Positions 36,997-45,639 of a stretch of 64,000 nucleotides of DNA are shown here, piece after piece; the first letter of the stretch is position 1; the number at the start of each line of letters is the position of its first letter. A model generated the notes under the pieces. The model saw only the letters and a list, made by a program, of their open reading frames with translations. It was not told where the DNA came from and did no database searches. The DNA is from Fidelibacterota bacterium (GTDB lineage Bacteria; Fidelibacterota; Marinisomatia; SCGC-AAA003-L08; D37C17). The stretch lies in contig PBEF01000015.1 of assembly GCA_002717625.1 (NCBI GenBank), positions 1 to 64,000 of the forward strand. The letters are read 5' to 3'. Made by a program: the position numbers and the translations under genes.

Positions 36997-37057
36997 TGTT
37001 AGCGATTCCCCTATGTTTATTACTATCAAAGTTAATCTTTTTTATGTAAATTGAATA

Positions 37058-38275
37058 ATGGATTTTTTATTTAAAATATGGTCACTTTTAATTGAAATAT
37101 CTCCTTTTCTATTATTCGGTTTTTTATTTTCTGGAATTTTATCTGTAGCATTATCAGTAGAAACTGTTGCAAAATATTTAGGTGGAAAAGGAATTAAATC
37201 TATTTTTTTAGCTTCATTATTTGGAATTCCATTGCCATTGTGTTCTTGTGGCGTTATTCCTGTATTTAGTTATTTAAAAAAACATGGTGCCAGTAAAGCC
37301 TCCACAACATCTTTCCTTACATCTACTCCACAAACAGGAATAGATAGTATAATGGTAACTTATGGTTTGTTGGGTCCTGTTTTTGCTATATATAGACCTG
37401 TTATTGCGTTTATATCTGGGATTATAGGAGGAACTTTAGTTTCAGTTTTAGATAAAGAGGAAAGTCTTAAGGAAGATTTTTCATCTTGCAGTGATGATTG
37501 CTGTGATGAAGAAGGATCTGTCATTTGGAGAATTTTTGATTATGGATTTATCAAATTAGCTCAAGATATTGCTCAGCCATTAATAATAGGAATAGTTGTA
37601 GCGGCATTAATATTCTTTTTTATCCCTCCTAATTATTTTCAATCTATAGGTACTGGAATTATAGGGATGCTTATTATGTTGGTTCTAGGATTACCTAGTT
37701 ATATATGTGCTACAGCTTCTATCCCGATGGCATTGGCTTTGCATGTTCAGGGTGGATTTTCAATGGGTTCACTTATGGTTTTTCTTATGTGTGGTCCAGC
37801 GACTAATATTGCTACAATTTCTGTTTCACTGAAACAAATTGGGAAAAAATCAACTTTAATTTATATTGCTTCTATTGTTCTATGTTCTATTTTATCAGGT
37901 TTATTGTTTGATGTGATGTTTCCAGGTTTAACTATTCAAGATTCTCTTTCTTCATCTTCCCATATGATTCCACATTCAGTTGGTGTTTTATCAGCTTGGG
38001 CTTTAGTTATTATACTTTTAAATTCTATTCGATTAAATTATTTTTCTTCTTCAATAAAAAATATTGAACAGAGTTCAAATGCAGTTTTATTTATAAAAGG
38101 CATGAAATGTAATAGTTGTGTATCTTCTATTAAAAAAACAGTTAATCAGCTGCCTGGTATTAAGGTGGTAGATTTAGATTTAAAATCTGGAAGAATAGAA
38201 GTTGATTGTAATTCTGAAGATTTACCTTTAATTAAAAAATCAATTATTGATCTTGGTTTTGAAATAGCAGAATGA
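37058..38275 (+). CDS. ArsP/SO_0444-type efflux permease with C-terminal HMA domain
   Basis: 405 residues. Permease of PF03773 type with eight or so membrane segments. Motif C62-S-C64-G in helix 2, STPQTG, and a Cys cluster in the central loop (C144, C148, C149 among Asp/Glu) are visible; the second half has G-L-P-S-Y-I-C and M-C-G-P-A-T-N. A heavy-metal-associated domain closes the protein, with G-M-K-C351-N-S-C354. The closest named relatives are SO_0444 Cu/Zn efflux and ArsP organoarsenical efflux. Its TGA overlaps the next gene's ATG (ATGA), so it is translationally coupled to the selenoprotein candidate. Confidence 0.9.
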   Translation: MDFLFKIWSLLIEISPFLLFGFLFSGILSVALSVETVAKYLGGKGIKSIFLASLFGIPLPLCSCGVIPVFSYLKKHGASKASTTSFLTSTPQTGIDSIMVTYGLLGPVFAIYRPVIAFISGIIGGTLVSVLDKEESLKEDFSSCSDDCCDEEGSVIWRIFDYGFIKLAQDIAQPLIIGIVVAALIFFFIPPNYFQSIGTGIIGMLIMLVLGLPSYICATASIPMALALHVQGGFSMGSLMVFLMCGPATNIATISVSLKQIGKKSTLIYIASIVLCSILSGLLFDVMFPGLTIQDSLSSSSHMIPHSVGVLSAWALVIILLNSIRLNYFSSSIKNIEQSSNAVLFIKGMKCNSCVSSIKKTVNQLPGIKVVDLDLKSGRIEVDCNSEDLPLIKKSIIDLGFEIAE

Positions 38276-39414
38276 ATCATATAAAATATATTATAATATC
38301 AATTCTTTTGTTTGCATCACTTTATTCTCAGTGAGCCATGTGAGCTAATCCTTCGCTACCAGTTGGTGGCTCAGATACAGGTATAGGTTTAGGGTCTGGT
38401 GAAATTATGGTTTTTGGAGATGTTGCTTATCAGTATTTTGATTGGTGGCATGAAATGATTCCTGAGGCAATAGATATTAATGGAAATCAAGAAGATTTTA
38501 ATCATTATGGTCTATTTAAGAATAAAGCTATTAATTTAGGCCTTACTGTTGGCCTAAATGATTATTGGAATATCACTATTTCTCAAATGATTAGTGAAAG
38601 ATGTATGGAATGGGAAGGCCCTGTAGATGAAGATGGAAACTCTTTGACTGTTCATCATAGAACAGAGTGTAGTTCTAGTGATTTTTTTGACGATGAAAAA
38701 AGAATTGCGTTTGGAGGCTATTTAGGTGATGCTAGAATAAATTTTAGATATCTCTTGTTTAATCAAGCTAAAGGGCCTGGGCCTAGATTTTTTTTAGGTA
38801 TAGGCTTTGATATACCTAGTCCAAATGTTATTACAGAATCACCATGGAAAAAGATAGATATTACTCCTGATGATGGTATTGATAATCCTGTTTATACTCC
38901 GCATAGACATTTTTATTTAAGTGATGGTGCTTATAAAATGAATTTGGAACTTCAATTTTTTAAAAAAAGAATGCAGTATCCTGTATTTTGGGGAGGAACT
39001 TTGTCTGGTAATTTCCCTTTAAATGATAGCAGATATGGTTTTTCTCCTTCTCCAAGATATCAATTGTCTTTACTTGCCATGTCTAGTTCATTGCCGTTTA
39101 AAAAAATTAAATTAGGAAAATTATCTATATCTTCAGTTGGATTTACATTTACTGTTGCTCATGCTGGGAGGTCTAAATGGGAAGGATTAGGAGATACTCC
39201 TAATTCTAAATCAATTTTATATGTTCCTGGGATTAATGTTTTATTTGGATTAGAGGGCGGAGGAGGGTTTGGCCTTAATTTGACTAGGGGTTTTGAATAT
39301 TATTTTAATGAAAATGAATCTGACATTGAAGAAAAAACTAAAATCTATGGTATTAGTTTAAGTTATAGAAAGGTTCTAGATAAAGTAATTGATAAATTGT
39401 ATTGGGGAAAATAA
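38272..39414 (+). CDS. Candidate UxxU selenoprotein, outer-membrane beta-barrel-like
   Basis: One frame runs from ATG 38272 to TAA 39414 (380 residues) interrupted only by TGA at 38332 and 38341 (codons 21 and 24). Residues 1-20 are a signal peptide ending L-Y-S-Q. Then comes TGA-Ala-Met-TGA-Ala-Asn-Pro, i.e. U-A-M-U, matching the C-x-x-C expected right after cleavage. The remainder reads as an outer-membrane protein: alternating aromatic strands (D-V-A-Y-Q-Y-F-D-W-W near 48), many short Gly-rich turns. The ATG at 38407 would lose the signal peptide. Selenocysteine insertion also has support from a SECIS-like hairpin. UGA is an ordinary stop elsewhere here. I know no named family for the barrel part. 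Confidence 0.75.
38332..38373 (+). promoter_or_regulatory. SECIS-like stem-loop(s) at the two in-frame TGA codons
   Basis: After the second TGA (38341-38343) come exactly 11 bases, then a 6-bp hairpin GCTACC-AGTT-GGTGGC (38355-38370) with G-U in the loop. This matches the known bacterial SECIS layout (E. coli fdhF: 11-nt spacing, short upper stem, G and U in the loop). An alternative larger pairing joins TGAGCCA (38332-38338) with TGGCTCA (38367-38373), a perfect 7-base inverted repeat that starts at the first TGA. Confidence 0.7.
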
Positions 39415-39437
39415 TTAGTTAAATTATAGTATACTTC

Positions 39438-39568
39438 AAAGAGGGAATTCGGTGTGTATTCCGAAGCTGTCGCGCAACTGTAATTCTTTTTAGATAAGCC
39501 AGATACCTCTTTAAATTATTTTTTCGCGATAAGAAAAATAATTTTAATAAGCATTATCGTATAGGAGG
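39438..39568 (+). ncRNA. Cobalamin riboswitch
   Basis: Core elements in order: GGGAATTCGGTG, then CCGAAGCTGTCGCGCAACTGTAA (conserved parts AGCTGTC and GCAACTGT), and AAGCCAGATACCT. AAAGAGG (39438) pairs with CCTCTTT (39512) to close the core. A 9-bp stem (39515-39523 with 39534-39542 approximately) presents a loop with TCGCGA that can kiss the CGCG of the core loop. CGATAA of that loop can also pair with TTATCG (39554-39559), five bases before AGGAGG. This suggests translational control of the gene at 39574 by B12. Confidence 0.92.
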
Positions 39569-39573
39569 TTAAA

Positions 39574-40767
39574 ATGAAATTTATTTTATCAATATTTATT
39601 TTGATATCATCAAGCTTATATGCACAGTGTCAGGGAGATTTAAATGATGATGGAACAAAAAATGTTGTTGATGTTGTGGTTTTGGTTGATCAAATTTTAT
39701 CGGGAGATGTAGTATGTTATGAAGAGGATCTTGAGGGCTGTTTAGATCCAGGGGCTTGCAATTATAATCCTGATGCATTGATTGATAATAATAGTTGTGA
39801 TTATGAATGTATTACTGAATGTGGTGATGGCGCTTTATCCTGTTCTTGGGTGTTTGTTGCTAATGAAGGTAATTTTGGTCAAACGAATGGGACTATATCT
39901 ATGATTGGTGATCAAGGTGAGGTCTATTCAACTGATATTATTGGCCAAACAGTGCAATCTTTAGAGGTTTATGATGATAAGCTGATAGTTTTAATTAATG
40001 GTGATAGTAAGATGAAAATTTACCATATTACGACTTCTGGTTTATCTATGCCTGGTATTGAAATTAATTTAAATGGTTCTTCTCCAAGAGAAATGGCAAT
40101 TGTTAATAATAAGGTTTATTTTACAAATTGGAATACTCAAGATGTTAAGGTATTTAATTTATTTACATATGCTATAGAATCATCAATTCCTGTAGTTGGT
40201 TTACCGGAAGATATTGAATATGATGGGGAATATTTATGGGTTACTATTCCACATTCAGATAATTACTTTTCAACAGGGAATATAGTTTATAAAATAGATC
40301 CTTTATTAAACCAAATTATTGAAACATTTGATGTTGGTGAGGGTCCTCAGCAGATTGCAATTAGTGGTGATGAAGTTTTTATATCTAGAACTTTTTATGA
40401 TAGTAGCTGGCATACATTCCATGGTGCTAGTAAGATTTCTGATAATGAGGTTGTTATTAATACTTATGGTTCGGGTGCTCCTTGTGGAGGCTCTATCATA
40501 AATCATAATTCTAATATGATGCGCTCATCTGGAGGCGGCCTTGCAATTATGGATAATGAATTAAACTTATTGCCAGTTTCTATTGGAAGCTTTGATCAAA
40601 GTCAAGTTTATCATATAGAGAAGATTCAAGGAAAGTTTTGGTTTGCTTTAACAGATTATAGCACCTTTAATGAGGTTCATGTCTTAGATGATTCGGGTCA
40701 AATTCTTGATGTATATCAGGTTGGGATAACTCCTGGAGATTTTGCTTTTTGGTCATATAGCGACTAA
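39574..40767 (+). CDS. BtuG-like secreted beta-propeller with dockerin and Cys-rich modules
   Basis: 397 residues with a strong AGGAGG site. Signal peptide ends about L-Y-A-Q (18). A single dockerin-type repeat follows (G-D-L-N-D-D-G-T-K-N, 21-45), then a Cys-rich G-C-L-D-P-G-A-C-N-Y-N-P-D-A module (55-75), then a beta-propeller (about 90-397) starting W-V-F-V-A-N-E-G-N-F-G and containing repeated G-x-P-E/Q-D/Q-I-x blades. This YncE/DUF5074-like propeller resembles the surface B12-binding protein BtuG of Bacteroides, and the cobalamin riboswitch upstream supports B12 capture. The BtuB receptor gene is not in the window. Confidence 0.8.
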   Translation: MKFILSIFILISSSLYAQCQGDLNDDGTKNVVDVVVLVDQILSGDVVCYEEDLEGCLDPGACNYNPDALIDNNSCDYECITECGDGALSCSWVFVANEGNFGQTNGTISMIGDQGEVYSTDIIGQTVQSLEVYDDKLIVLINGDSKMKIYHITTSGLSMPGIEINLNGSSPREMAIVNNKVYFTNWNTQDVKVFNLFTYAIESSIPVVGLPEDIEYDGEYLWVTIPHSDNYFSTGNIVYKIDPLLNQIIETFDVGEGPQQIAISGDEVFISRTFYDSSWHTFHGASKISDNEVVINTYGSGAPCGGSIINHNSNMMRSSGGGLAIMDNELNLLPVSIGSFDQSQVYHIEKIQGKFWFALTDYSTFNEVHVLDDSGQILDVYQVGITPGDFAFWSYSD

Positions 40768-40779
40768 TTGTCATATATA

Positions 40780-40796
40780 GATGACATTATGTCATC
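40780..40796. promoter_or_regulatory. Palindrome between the propeller gene and hsp20
   Basis: GATGACAT-T-ATGTCATC is a perfect 8+8 palindrome. A third half-site (TGTCAT) lies 10 bases to the left. A TATAAT is at 40818-40823, so the palindrome would cover or abut the -35 region of an hsp20 promoter. A repressor site is the simplest reading; a weak terminator for the upstream gene is the alternative. Confidence 0.5.
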
Positions 40797-40898
40797 ATAA
40801 GTATGAAAAAATGTTAGTATAATTTTATTTTAACCTTTTTGGTATAAGTATTGCCTTATTTATTAATGAATTTAATTTTTTAAATAAGGAGAAATAAA

Positions 40899-41333
40899 AT
40901 GACACTAATAAAATGGGTTAATAGACCTACATTAATGAATGAAATAGATAGTATTTTTGATAGTTTATCTGTAGATAGTCCTATTAATTTTTATAACAAT
41001 AACATTACATGGATTCCTCAGTTTGAGACTCATGAAGATGATAATAGTTATCAAATATTTGCAGAGCTACCTGGTGTTTCAAAAAAGAAATTAGATATTG
41101 AAATATCAGATGGTTTAATGACTATCTCAGGTGAAAAAGAAAGAGTGAATAGCAAAGACAATACATCTAACTATTCTGAATTATCTTATGGTAAATTTTC
41201 TAGAAGTTTTAGACTTCCAGAGGATATTCTTTCTGATCAAATATCTGCAAAAATGAAAGATGGTATTTTAGCTGTTTTTGTTCCACGAATGGAGCAGATT
41301 AAGCCAGAAACTAAAAAAATAAAAATTAAATAA
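40899..41333 (+). CDS. hsp20: Small heat shock protein, Hsp20/alpha-crystallin family
   Basis: 144 residues. ATP-independent chaperone that holds unfolding proteins. The alpha-crystallin domain (about 38-135) contains F-A-E-L-P-G-V-S-K-K-L-D-I-E-I-S-D-G and the end motif K-D-G-I-L-A-V-F-V-P. Strong ribosome-binding site (AAGGAG). Monocistronic: palindrome/promoter upstream and a terminator downstream. Confidence 0.95.
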   Translation: MTLIKWVNRPTLMNEIDSIFDSLSVDSPINFYNNNITWIPQFETHEDDNSYQIFAELPGVSKKKLDIEISDGLMTISGEKERVNSKDNTSNYSELSYGKFSRSFRLPEDILSDQISAKMKDGILAVFVPRMEQIKPETKKIKIK

Positions 41334-41357
41334 ATTATTTAATTAGTTTGAAAAAAT

Positions 41358-41393
41358 AAAGCCCTGTATTAAATATTTAATACGGGGCTTTTT
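41358..41393. terminator. Long bidirectional terminator between hsp20 and rhodanese
   Basis: AAAGCCCTGTATTAAA pairs with TTTAATACGGGGCTTT (one G-T), a 16-bp stem with a minimal loop, A-rich on the left and T-rich on the right. It ends hsp20 rightwards and the rpsU-rhodanese transcript leftwards; its right edge touches the rhodanese stop codon. Confidence 0.9.
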
Positions 41394-41718
41394 AATAGAT
41401 TAAAATAGAGGAATCAATTTGTTCTGCCCAAGCTATTATCCCCCCACTTAAATTCTTAACATCAGTGTAGTTGTTGTGTTCTAAATATTCACACACTTTT
41501 GCAGATCTTTTACCTGATTTACAATATACAATAATTTGTTTTTTATTATCGATTTGAGAAAGACGGTTTGGGATATCATTCATTGGAATGTGGATTGATT
41601 TGTCTGAAATTTTAGAGACTAAAACTTCATTTTCTGTTCGAACATCTAGAAGAATAAAATCTTCATTATTATCTAGCATGTTCTTTAATTCTTGAACGGT
41701 TGTTTCTATATTACTCAT
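41392..41718 (-). CDS. Rhodanese-like sulfurtransferase
   Basis: 108 residues, one rhodanese domain and nothing else. L-L-D-V-R-T-E-N-E near 23 and the active loop C-K-S-G-K-R-S (Cys near 76), then NLSGGIIAWA. GlpE/PspE-like size. A soluble sulfur carrier of unknown partner. Lies 15 bases downstream of rpsU on the same strand. Confidence 0.93.
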   Translation of the reverse strand: MSNIETTVQELKNMLDNNEDFILLDVRTENEVLVSKISDKSIHIPMNDIPNRLSQIDNKKQIIVYCKSGKRSAKVCEYLEHNNYTDVKNLSGGIIAWAEQIDSSILIY

Positions 41719-41733
41719 TTAAGTAATACTGTA

Positions 41734-41925
41734 TTAATGACCCATTGTTTTTTTCTTTTTCCATAGTGGCACTTTTGCTTTCGCTAACTTTTTTTGCTCA
41801 CTAGGTTTAAGATAAAAAGTTTTGCTTTTATACTCTTTAAGTATTCCAGCTTTTTCCCATTTCTTTTTAAACCTTCTTAGGGCTCTTTCAAATGGTTCAT
41901 CATGTTTAACTTTTACACTTACCAA
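41734..41925 (-). CDS. rpsU: 30S ribosomal protein S21
   Basis: 63 residues, highly basic. The S21 core [12 protein letters not shown] is unmistakable. The start is a TTG at 41925, supported by AAGGAG seven bases upstream and by the family's normal M-V-x-V beginning. The tail is Lys-rich. Part of a minus-strand cluster with tRNA-Ile2 and a rhodanese. Confidence 0.95.
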   Translation of the reverse strand: MVSVKVKHDEPFERALRRFKKKWEKAGILKEYKSKTFYLKPSEQKKLAKAKVPLWKKKKTMGH

Positions 41926-41964
41926 AATAAACTCCTTTAGTTGTTTCTATCAGTGCTTTTTTTG

Positions 41965-42038
<74 letters not shown>

Positions 42039-42083
42039 AAAAAAGCCACATAAATTAATATAGAACAGATAAATAACATAATA

Positions 42084-43868
42084 TTATTTATTTTCATACT
42101 TTCCAGTCTGTATATCCCATAATTTTTTATACACACTATTATTGCTAATTAATAGATCATGATTACCTTGTTCTATAATATTATTTTCTCCTACAACGAT
42201 AATATTATCTGCATTTCTTACTGTAGAAAGACGATGGGCAATAACAATTGTTGTTCTATTCTTTGAAATTACATTTAAAGCTTTTTGTATCAATAGTTCA
42301 GTTTCATTATCTATTGCAGATGTAGCCTCATCAAATATTAAGATTGGTGGGTTTTTATATAAAGCTCTAGCAATAGCTAGTCTTTGTTTTTGTCCTACAG
42401 ATAATTTTTGTCCTCTATCACCTACCAAGGTATCATATCCATTAGGAAGCTTATTGATAAACTCTTCTGATTGACTTTGTTGTGCAGCCAAGATGAGTCT
42501 ATCATTATTAAAACTATCAGGAGGATATGCAATATTATCTTTTATAGAGCCATCAAACATAAAAATTTCTTGGCTAACATATCCAATATTCTCTCTTAAA
42601 TTTTCAATATTAATATTATTTATTTTATGGTCTCCAATTATAATTGAACCTGATTTTGGATCATAAAATCTAAGTAAAAGTTTTATAATTGTTGTTTTAC
42701 CAGCACCTGTTTGCCCTACAATACCAACCAATGTATGTTTTTTAATTGTAAAGTTTAACTCATTAAATAAAGGCTTATCAATTTGATAGTTAAATTCAAT
42801 ATTATTAAAGATGATATCTTGATTAAAATCATCAAGATTTACGCTGTTTTTATTATTTGTAATGGTATGTTCTGTTTCTAAAAGATCTAAAACTCGTTTT
42901 GTAGAGGCCATTGATCTTTCAAATAAGTCAATTGTTTCACTTAAAGTTGTAAATGGCCACAGGAATCTTTGTGTTAAAAATATTAATATACTATAAGAGC
43001 CAACCTCTATTGTTCCATTTAGTGCAAGATAGCTTCCAATTACCATTGTCCCTAAAAATCCAGATAAAACACCCATTCTAACAACAGGAACAAATGCAGA
43101 ACTTAATTGTATTGCATGCCTATTTTTTAATCTATATTGATTGCTGAGTTGATTAATTCTATCTGATTCAAGTGTCTCTGTCACAAAGCTTTTTATTGTT
43201 GCAATTCCTAATAGATTATTAAATATTGTATTATTTAAAGTACCTACAGAATTCCTAACTGCAAGATATCTGGGAGAAAGATTTTTTTGAAAGAAAAAAG
43301 CAATCAGTAAAATTATAGGTACAGGTAATATCGTAATAGATGCTACAAGTGGAGAAATATAAAAAAACCATGCTCCAATAGCTACTGTAGATACAACCAG
43401 CTGTATTAATGAATTAAAACCATTATCTAAGAATCGTTCAAGTTGATTAACATCATCATTTAGTTTAGCTGTTATATCACCAACTTTTTTATTTTCAAAC
43501 CAAGATACATCAAGAGTTTGAACATGATTATACGCATCAAGTCTTAGATTATGTTCAATTGATTGTGCTAGGTTTCTCCATGTAATGCCATATAAGTATT
43601 GAAAAAGTGATTCAAATACCCAAATAAAAAATGTAGCAATAGCAAGGATAGCAACTTGTGATTGTATACTTTCAAATCCTAGTGAAGCAATTATACTATT
43701 TTCTCTTCTAACAACTAAATCAACAGCAACACCCAGTAAAATTTCAGGAGCAATATCAAATAATTTATTTACTATTGAGTATATTGATGCACGTATAACT
43801 TGCCATCTCCATGGCTTTGCATATTGCATTAAGCGTTTAAATGAAGTAATAGAGTTATTATTTTGCAT
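42084..43868 (-). CDS. ABC exporter, half-transporter
   Basis: 594 residues: six-helix membrane domain (about 1-330) then ABC cassette with Walker A GQTGAGKTT, Q-loop SQEIFMFDG, signature SVGQKQR and Walker B ILIFDEATSAID. MsbA/multidrug type; cargo unknown. It overlaps the dnaG end by 11 bases. It differs from the exporter at 24175-25995 in Walker A and signature and seems unrelated to the glycan region. Confidence 0.92.
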   Translation of the reverse strand: MQNNNSITSFKRLMQYAKPWRWQVIRASIYSIVNKLFDIAPEILLGVAVDLVVRRENSIIASLGFESIQSQVAILAIATFFIWVFESLFQYLYGITWRNLAQSIEHNLRLDAYNHVQTLDVSWFENKKVGDITAKLNDDVNQLERFLDNGFNSLIQLVVSTVAIGAWFFYISPLVASITILPVPIILLIAFFFQKNLSPRYLAVRNSVGTLNNTIFNNLLGIATIKSFVTETLESDRINQLSNQYRLKNRHAIQLSSAFVPVVRMGVLSGFLGTMVIGSYLALNGTIEVGSYSILIFLTQRFLWPFTTLSETIDLFERSMASTKRVLDLLETEHTITNNKNSVNLDDFNQDIIFNNIEFNYQIDKPLFNELNFTIKKHTLVGIVGQTGAGKTTIIKLLLRFYDPKSGSIIIGDHKINNINIENLRENIGYVSQEIFMFDGSIKDNIAYPPDSFNNDRLILAAQQSQSEEFINKLPNGYDTLVGDRGQKLSVGQKQRLAIARALYKNPPILIFDEATSAIDNETELLIQKALNVISKNRTTIVIAHRLSTVRNADNIIVVGENNIIEQGNHDLLISNNSVYKKLWDIQTGKYENK

Positions 43869-45639
43869 CTATATTTTGATATTTAGAAGCTAATTCTTTA
43901 ATGACTATTTCAGTTGTTGTTATTTGTTTGATAATATTAGAAATATCAGATTCTTGATTAGATTTTAAGTTGATTTTAAGCTTAGAGAGCTGTTTTTTTA
44001 AAATACGTTTTTCTAATTGTATTAAACAATCCAAAACCATTGTTTTAGTTGGTTCCATATTATCTAGGTTCAGCACTAAATCTGTAAATTTATTACGGAT
44101 ATTATTATCTGACATATTATTAGTTAAGACATCTATAGGCATTTCATTTTCTGAATTTAAATGGATATAAATCATATCATAAATAGCTTTATGATTTTTA
44201 GATTGTAACCAATCTTTTTGCATATGGTCAAATATTAATTTTCTAATTGAATAGTCTTTACTTAAACATAATCGTATAAAATCATCTTCAAGTAATATAT
44301 TTGGATTATTATCTGATATATTACTTTCCTGTTTAGTAGAGGTATCTTTTTTAAATTGATTTTTTTTAAATGCTTTTGCATTAACAGCAGCAATAACTTT
44401 TTCTTCATTAACATTTACAATCTCAGATAAATTTTTTGCAGTTATTTCTTTAAATATAGGATCCTTGATTAATGTGATTTCATTGATAGAATCAGTAATA
44501 AATTCATTAATTGGCTGATTTTCAGTAGAGGTTTGATAATTATAGTGAAAATTAATAATAGGAGTAGCGTTTTTAACAGAGTCTAAGAATGTATCAGCTC
44601 CTTGGTTTTGCACCCAATCATCTGGATCTAAATTATCAGGAATCGAAATAATTTTAGGATTAATTGAATTTTTTAATAGCGTATATCCTGTTCTAATTGC
44701 AGCTTTTTTTCCAGCTATATCACCATCAAAAGCAATCATTATATTTGTAGAGTATTGCTTTATGATTGATGCGTGCATATCAGTAAAAGCTGTTCCTGAA
44801 ATTGCTAAAGCATTTGTTATTCCATGTTGATATAGCCTCATTAAATCAAAGTAACCCTCTACAAGTATAGCATATTTTTCAGATAATATATTTTTCTTTG
44901 TTAAATCTAAGCCATAGAACACTTTACTTTTATTATAAATTGGAGTCTCAATAGAGTTGATGTATTTTGCTTGATTATTCTTGTCTAAAGATCGTCCAGC
45001 AAATGCTATAACATTGCTATGAACATCATTGATTGGGAAAATTAGTCTAGAATAAAACCTATCATAGTATCCTCTATCTGAATCATTAAATAGTCCAGAT
45101 TTTTTCATAGCTTCCGCACTAAACTTTTTTTGTTGTAAAAATTTTAATAATTGTGATGAATCTTTATCAGAGAATCCAAGCTTAAATGATTTGATTATAT
45201 CCTCATCAAAGTGTCTCTTTTTTAAGTATTCTAGTATATGTTGATTTTTTGAAATAAATAATTGTTCATGATAATAATCTGCTGATATTTGATTGATTTC
45301 CATCAATTGTTCTTTTAAATTTTTTGTACGTGTATCTTGTTGAGAAGTCTCAATTTTTATACCATATTTTTCAGCTAATTTTTTTATAGCATCAATAAAG
45401 CTAAGAGCTTCAATTTCCATAATAAAATTGATAACACCACCACCAGTACCACATCCAAAGCACTTATAAATCTGTTTTTCTTGATTAACAGAAAATGAAG
45501 GAGTTTTTTCACCATGAAACGGACAAAGCCCAAAAAAGTTACGTCCTTTTTTCTTCAATTCCATATAACCTGATATAACATCAACAATATCAGCAGATGT
45601 TCTAACTAGTTCAATAGTATTTTCAGATATTTGAGCCAT
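43858..45639 (-). CDS. dnaG: DNA primase
   Basis: Makes RNA primers for replication. 593 residues. Zinc-binding domain at the N-terminus with C39-P-F-H42 and C60-F-G-C63. The RNA-polymerase/Toprim core follows (G-R-S-L-D, then L-V-E-G-Y-F-D with the catalytic Glu and a D-G-D-x-A-G-K-K-A motif). The C-terminal DnaB-binding region is diverged. It begins one base after the Smr-like gene. Confidence 0.96.
   Translation of the reverse strand: MAQISENTIELVRTSADIVDVISGYMELKKKGRNFFGLCPFHGEKTPSFSVNQEKQIYKCFGCGTGGGVINFIMEIEALSFIDAIKKLAEKYGIKIETSQQDTRTKNLKEQLMEINQISADYYHEQLFISKNQHILEYLKKRHFDEDIIKSFKLGFSDKDSSQLLKFLQQKKFSAEAMKKSGLFNDSDRGYYDRFYSRLIFPINDVHSNVIAFAGRSLDKNNQAKYINSIETPIYNKSKVFYGLDLTKKNILSEKYAILVEGYFDLMRLYQHGITNALAISGTAFTDMHASIIKQYSTNIMIAFDGDIAGKKAAIRTGYTLLKNSINPKIISIPDNLDPDDWVQNQGADTFLDSVKNATPIINFHYNYQTSTENQPINEFITDSINEITLIKDPIFKEITAKNLSEIVNVNEEKVIAAVNAKAFKKNQFKKDTSTKQESNISDNNPNILLEDDFIRLCLSKDYSIRKLIFDHMQKDWLQSKNHKAIYDMIYIHLNSENEMPIDVLTNNMSDNNIRNKFTDLVLNLDNMEPTKTMVLDCLIQLEKRILKKQLSKLKINLKSNQESDISNIIKQITTTEIVIKELASKYQNIDAK

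Noticed and set aside
36997..37029. Longer start for the TPR protein at 37029
   Set aside because: The signal peptide begins at the ATG at 36996, which has its own ribosome-binding site.
38272..38410. Two in-frame TGA as evidence for a pseudogene or for UGA as a sense codon genome-wide
   Set aside because: The frame after the TGAs is intact for 1 kb and no other stop type or frameshift occurs. UGA terminates many other genes here (for example ATGA overlaps at 9219-9222 and 24175-24178), so a reassigned code is excluded.
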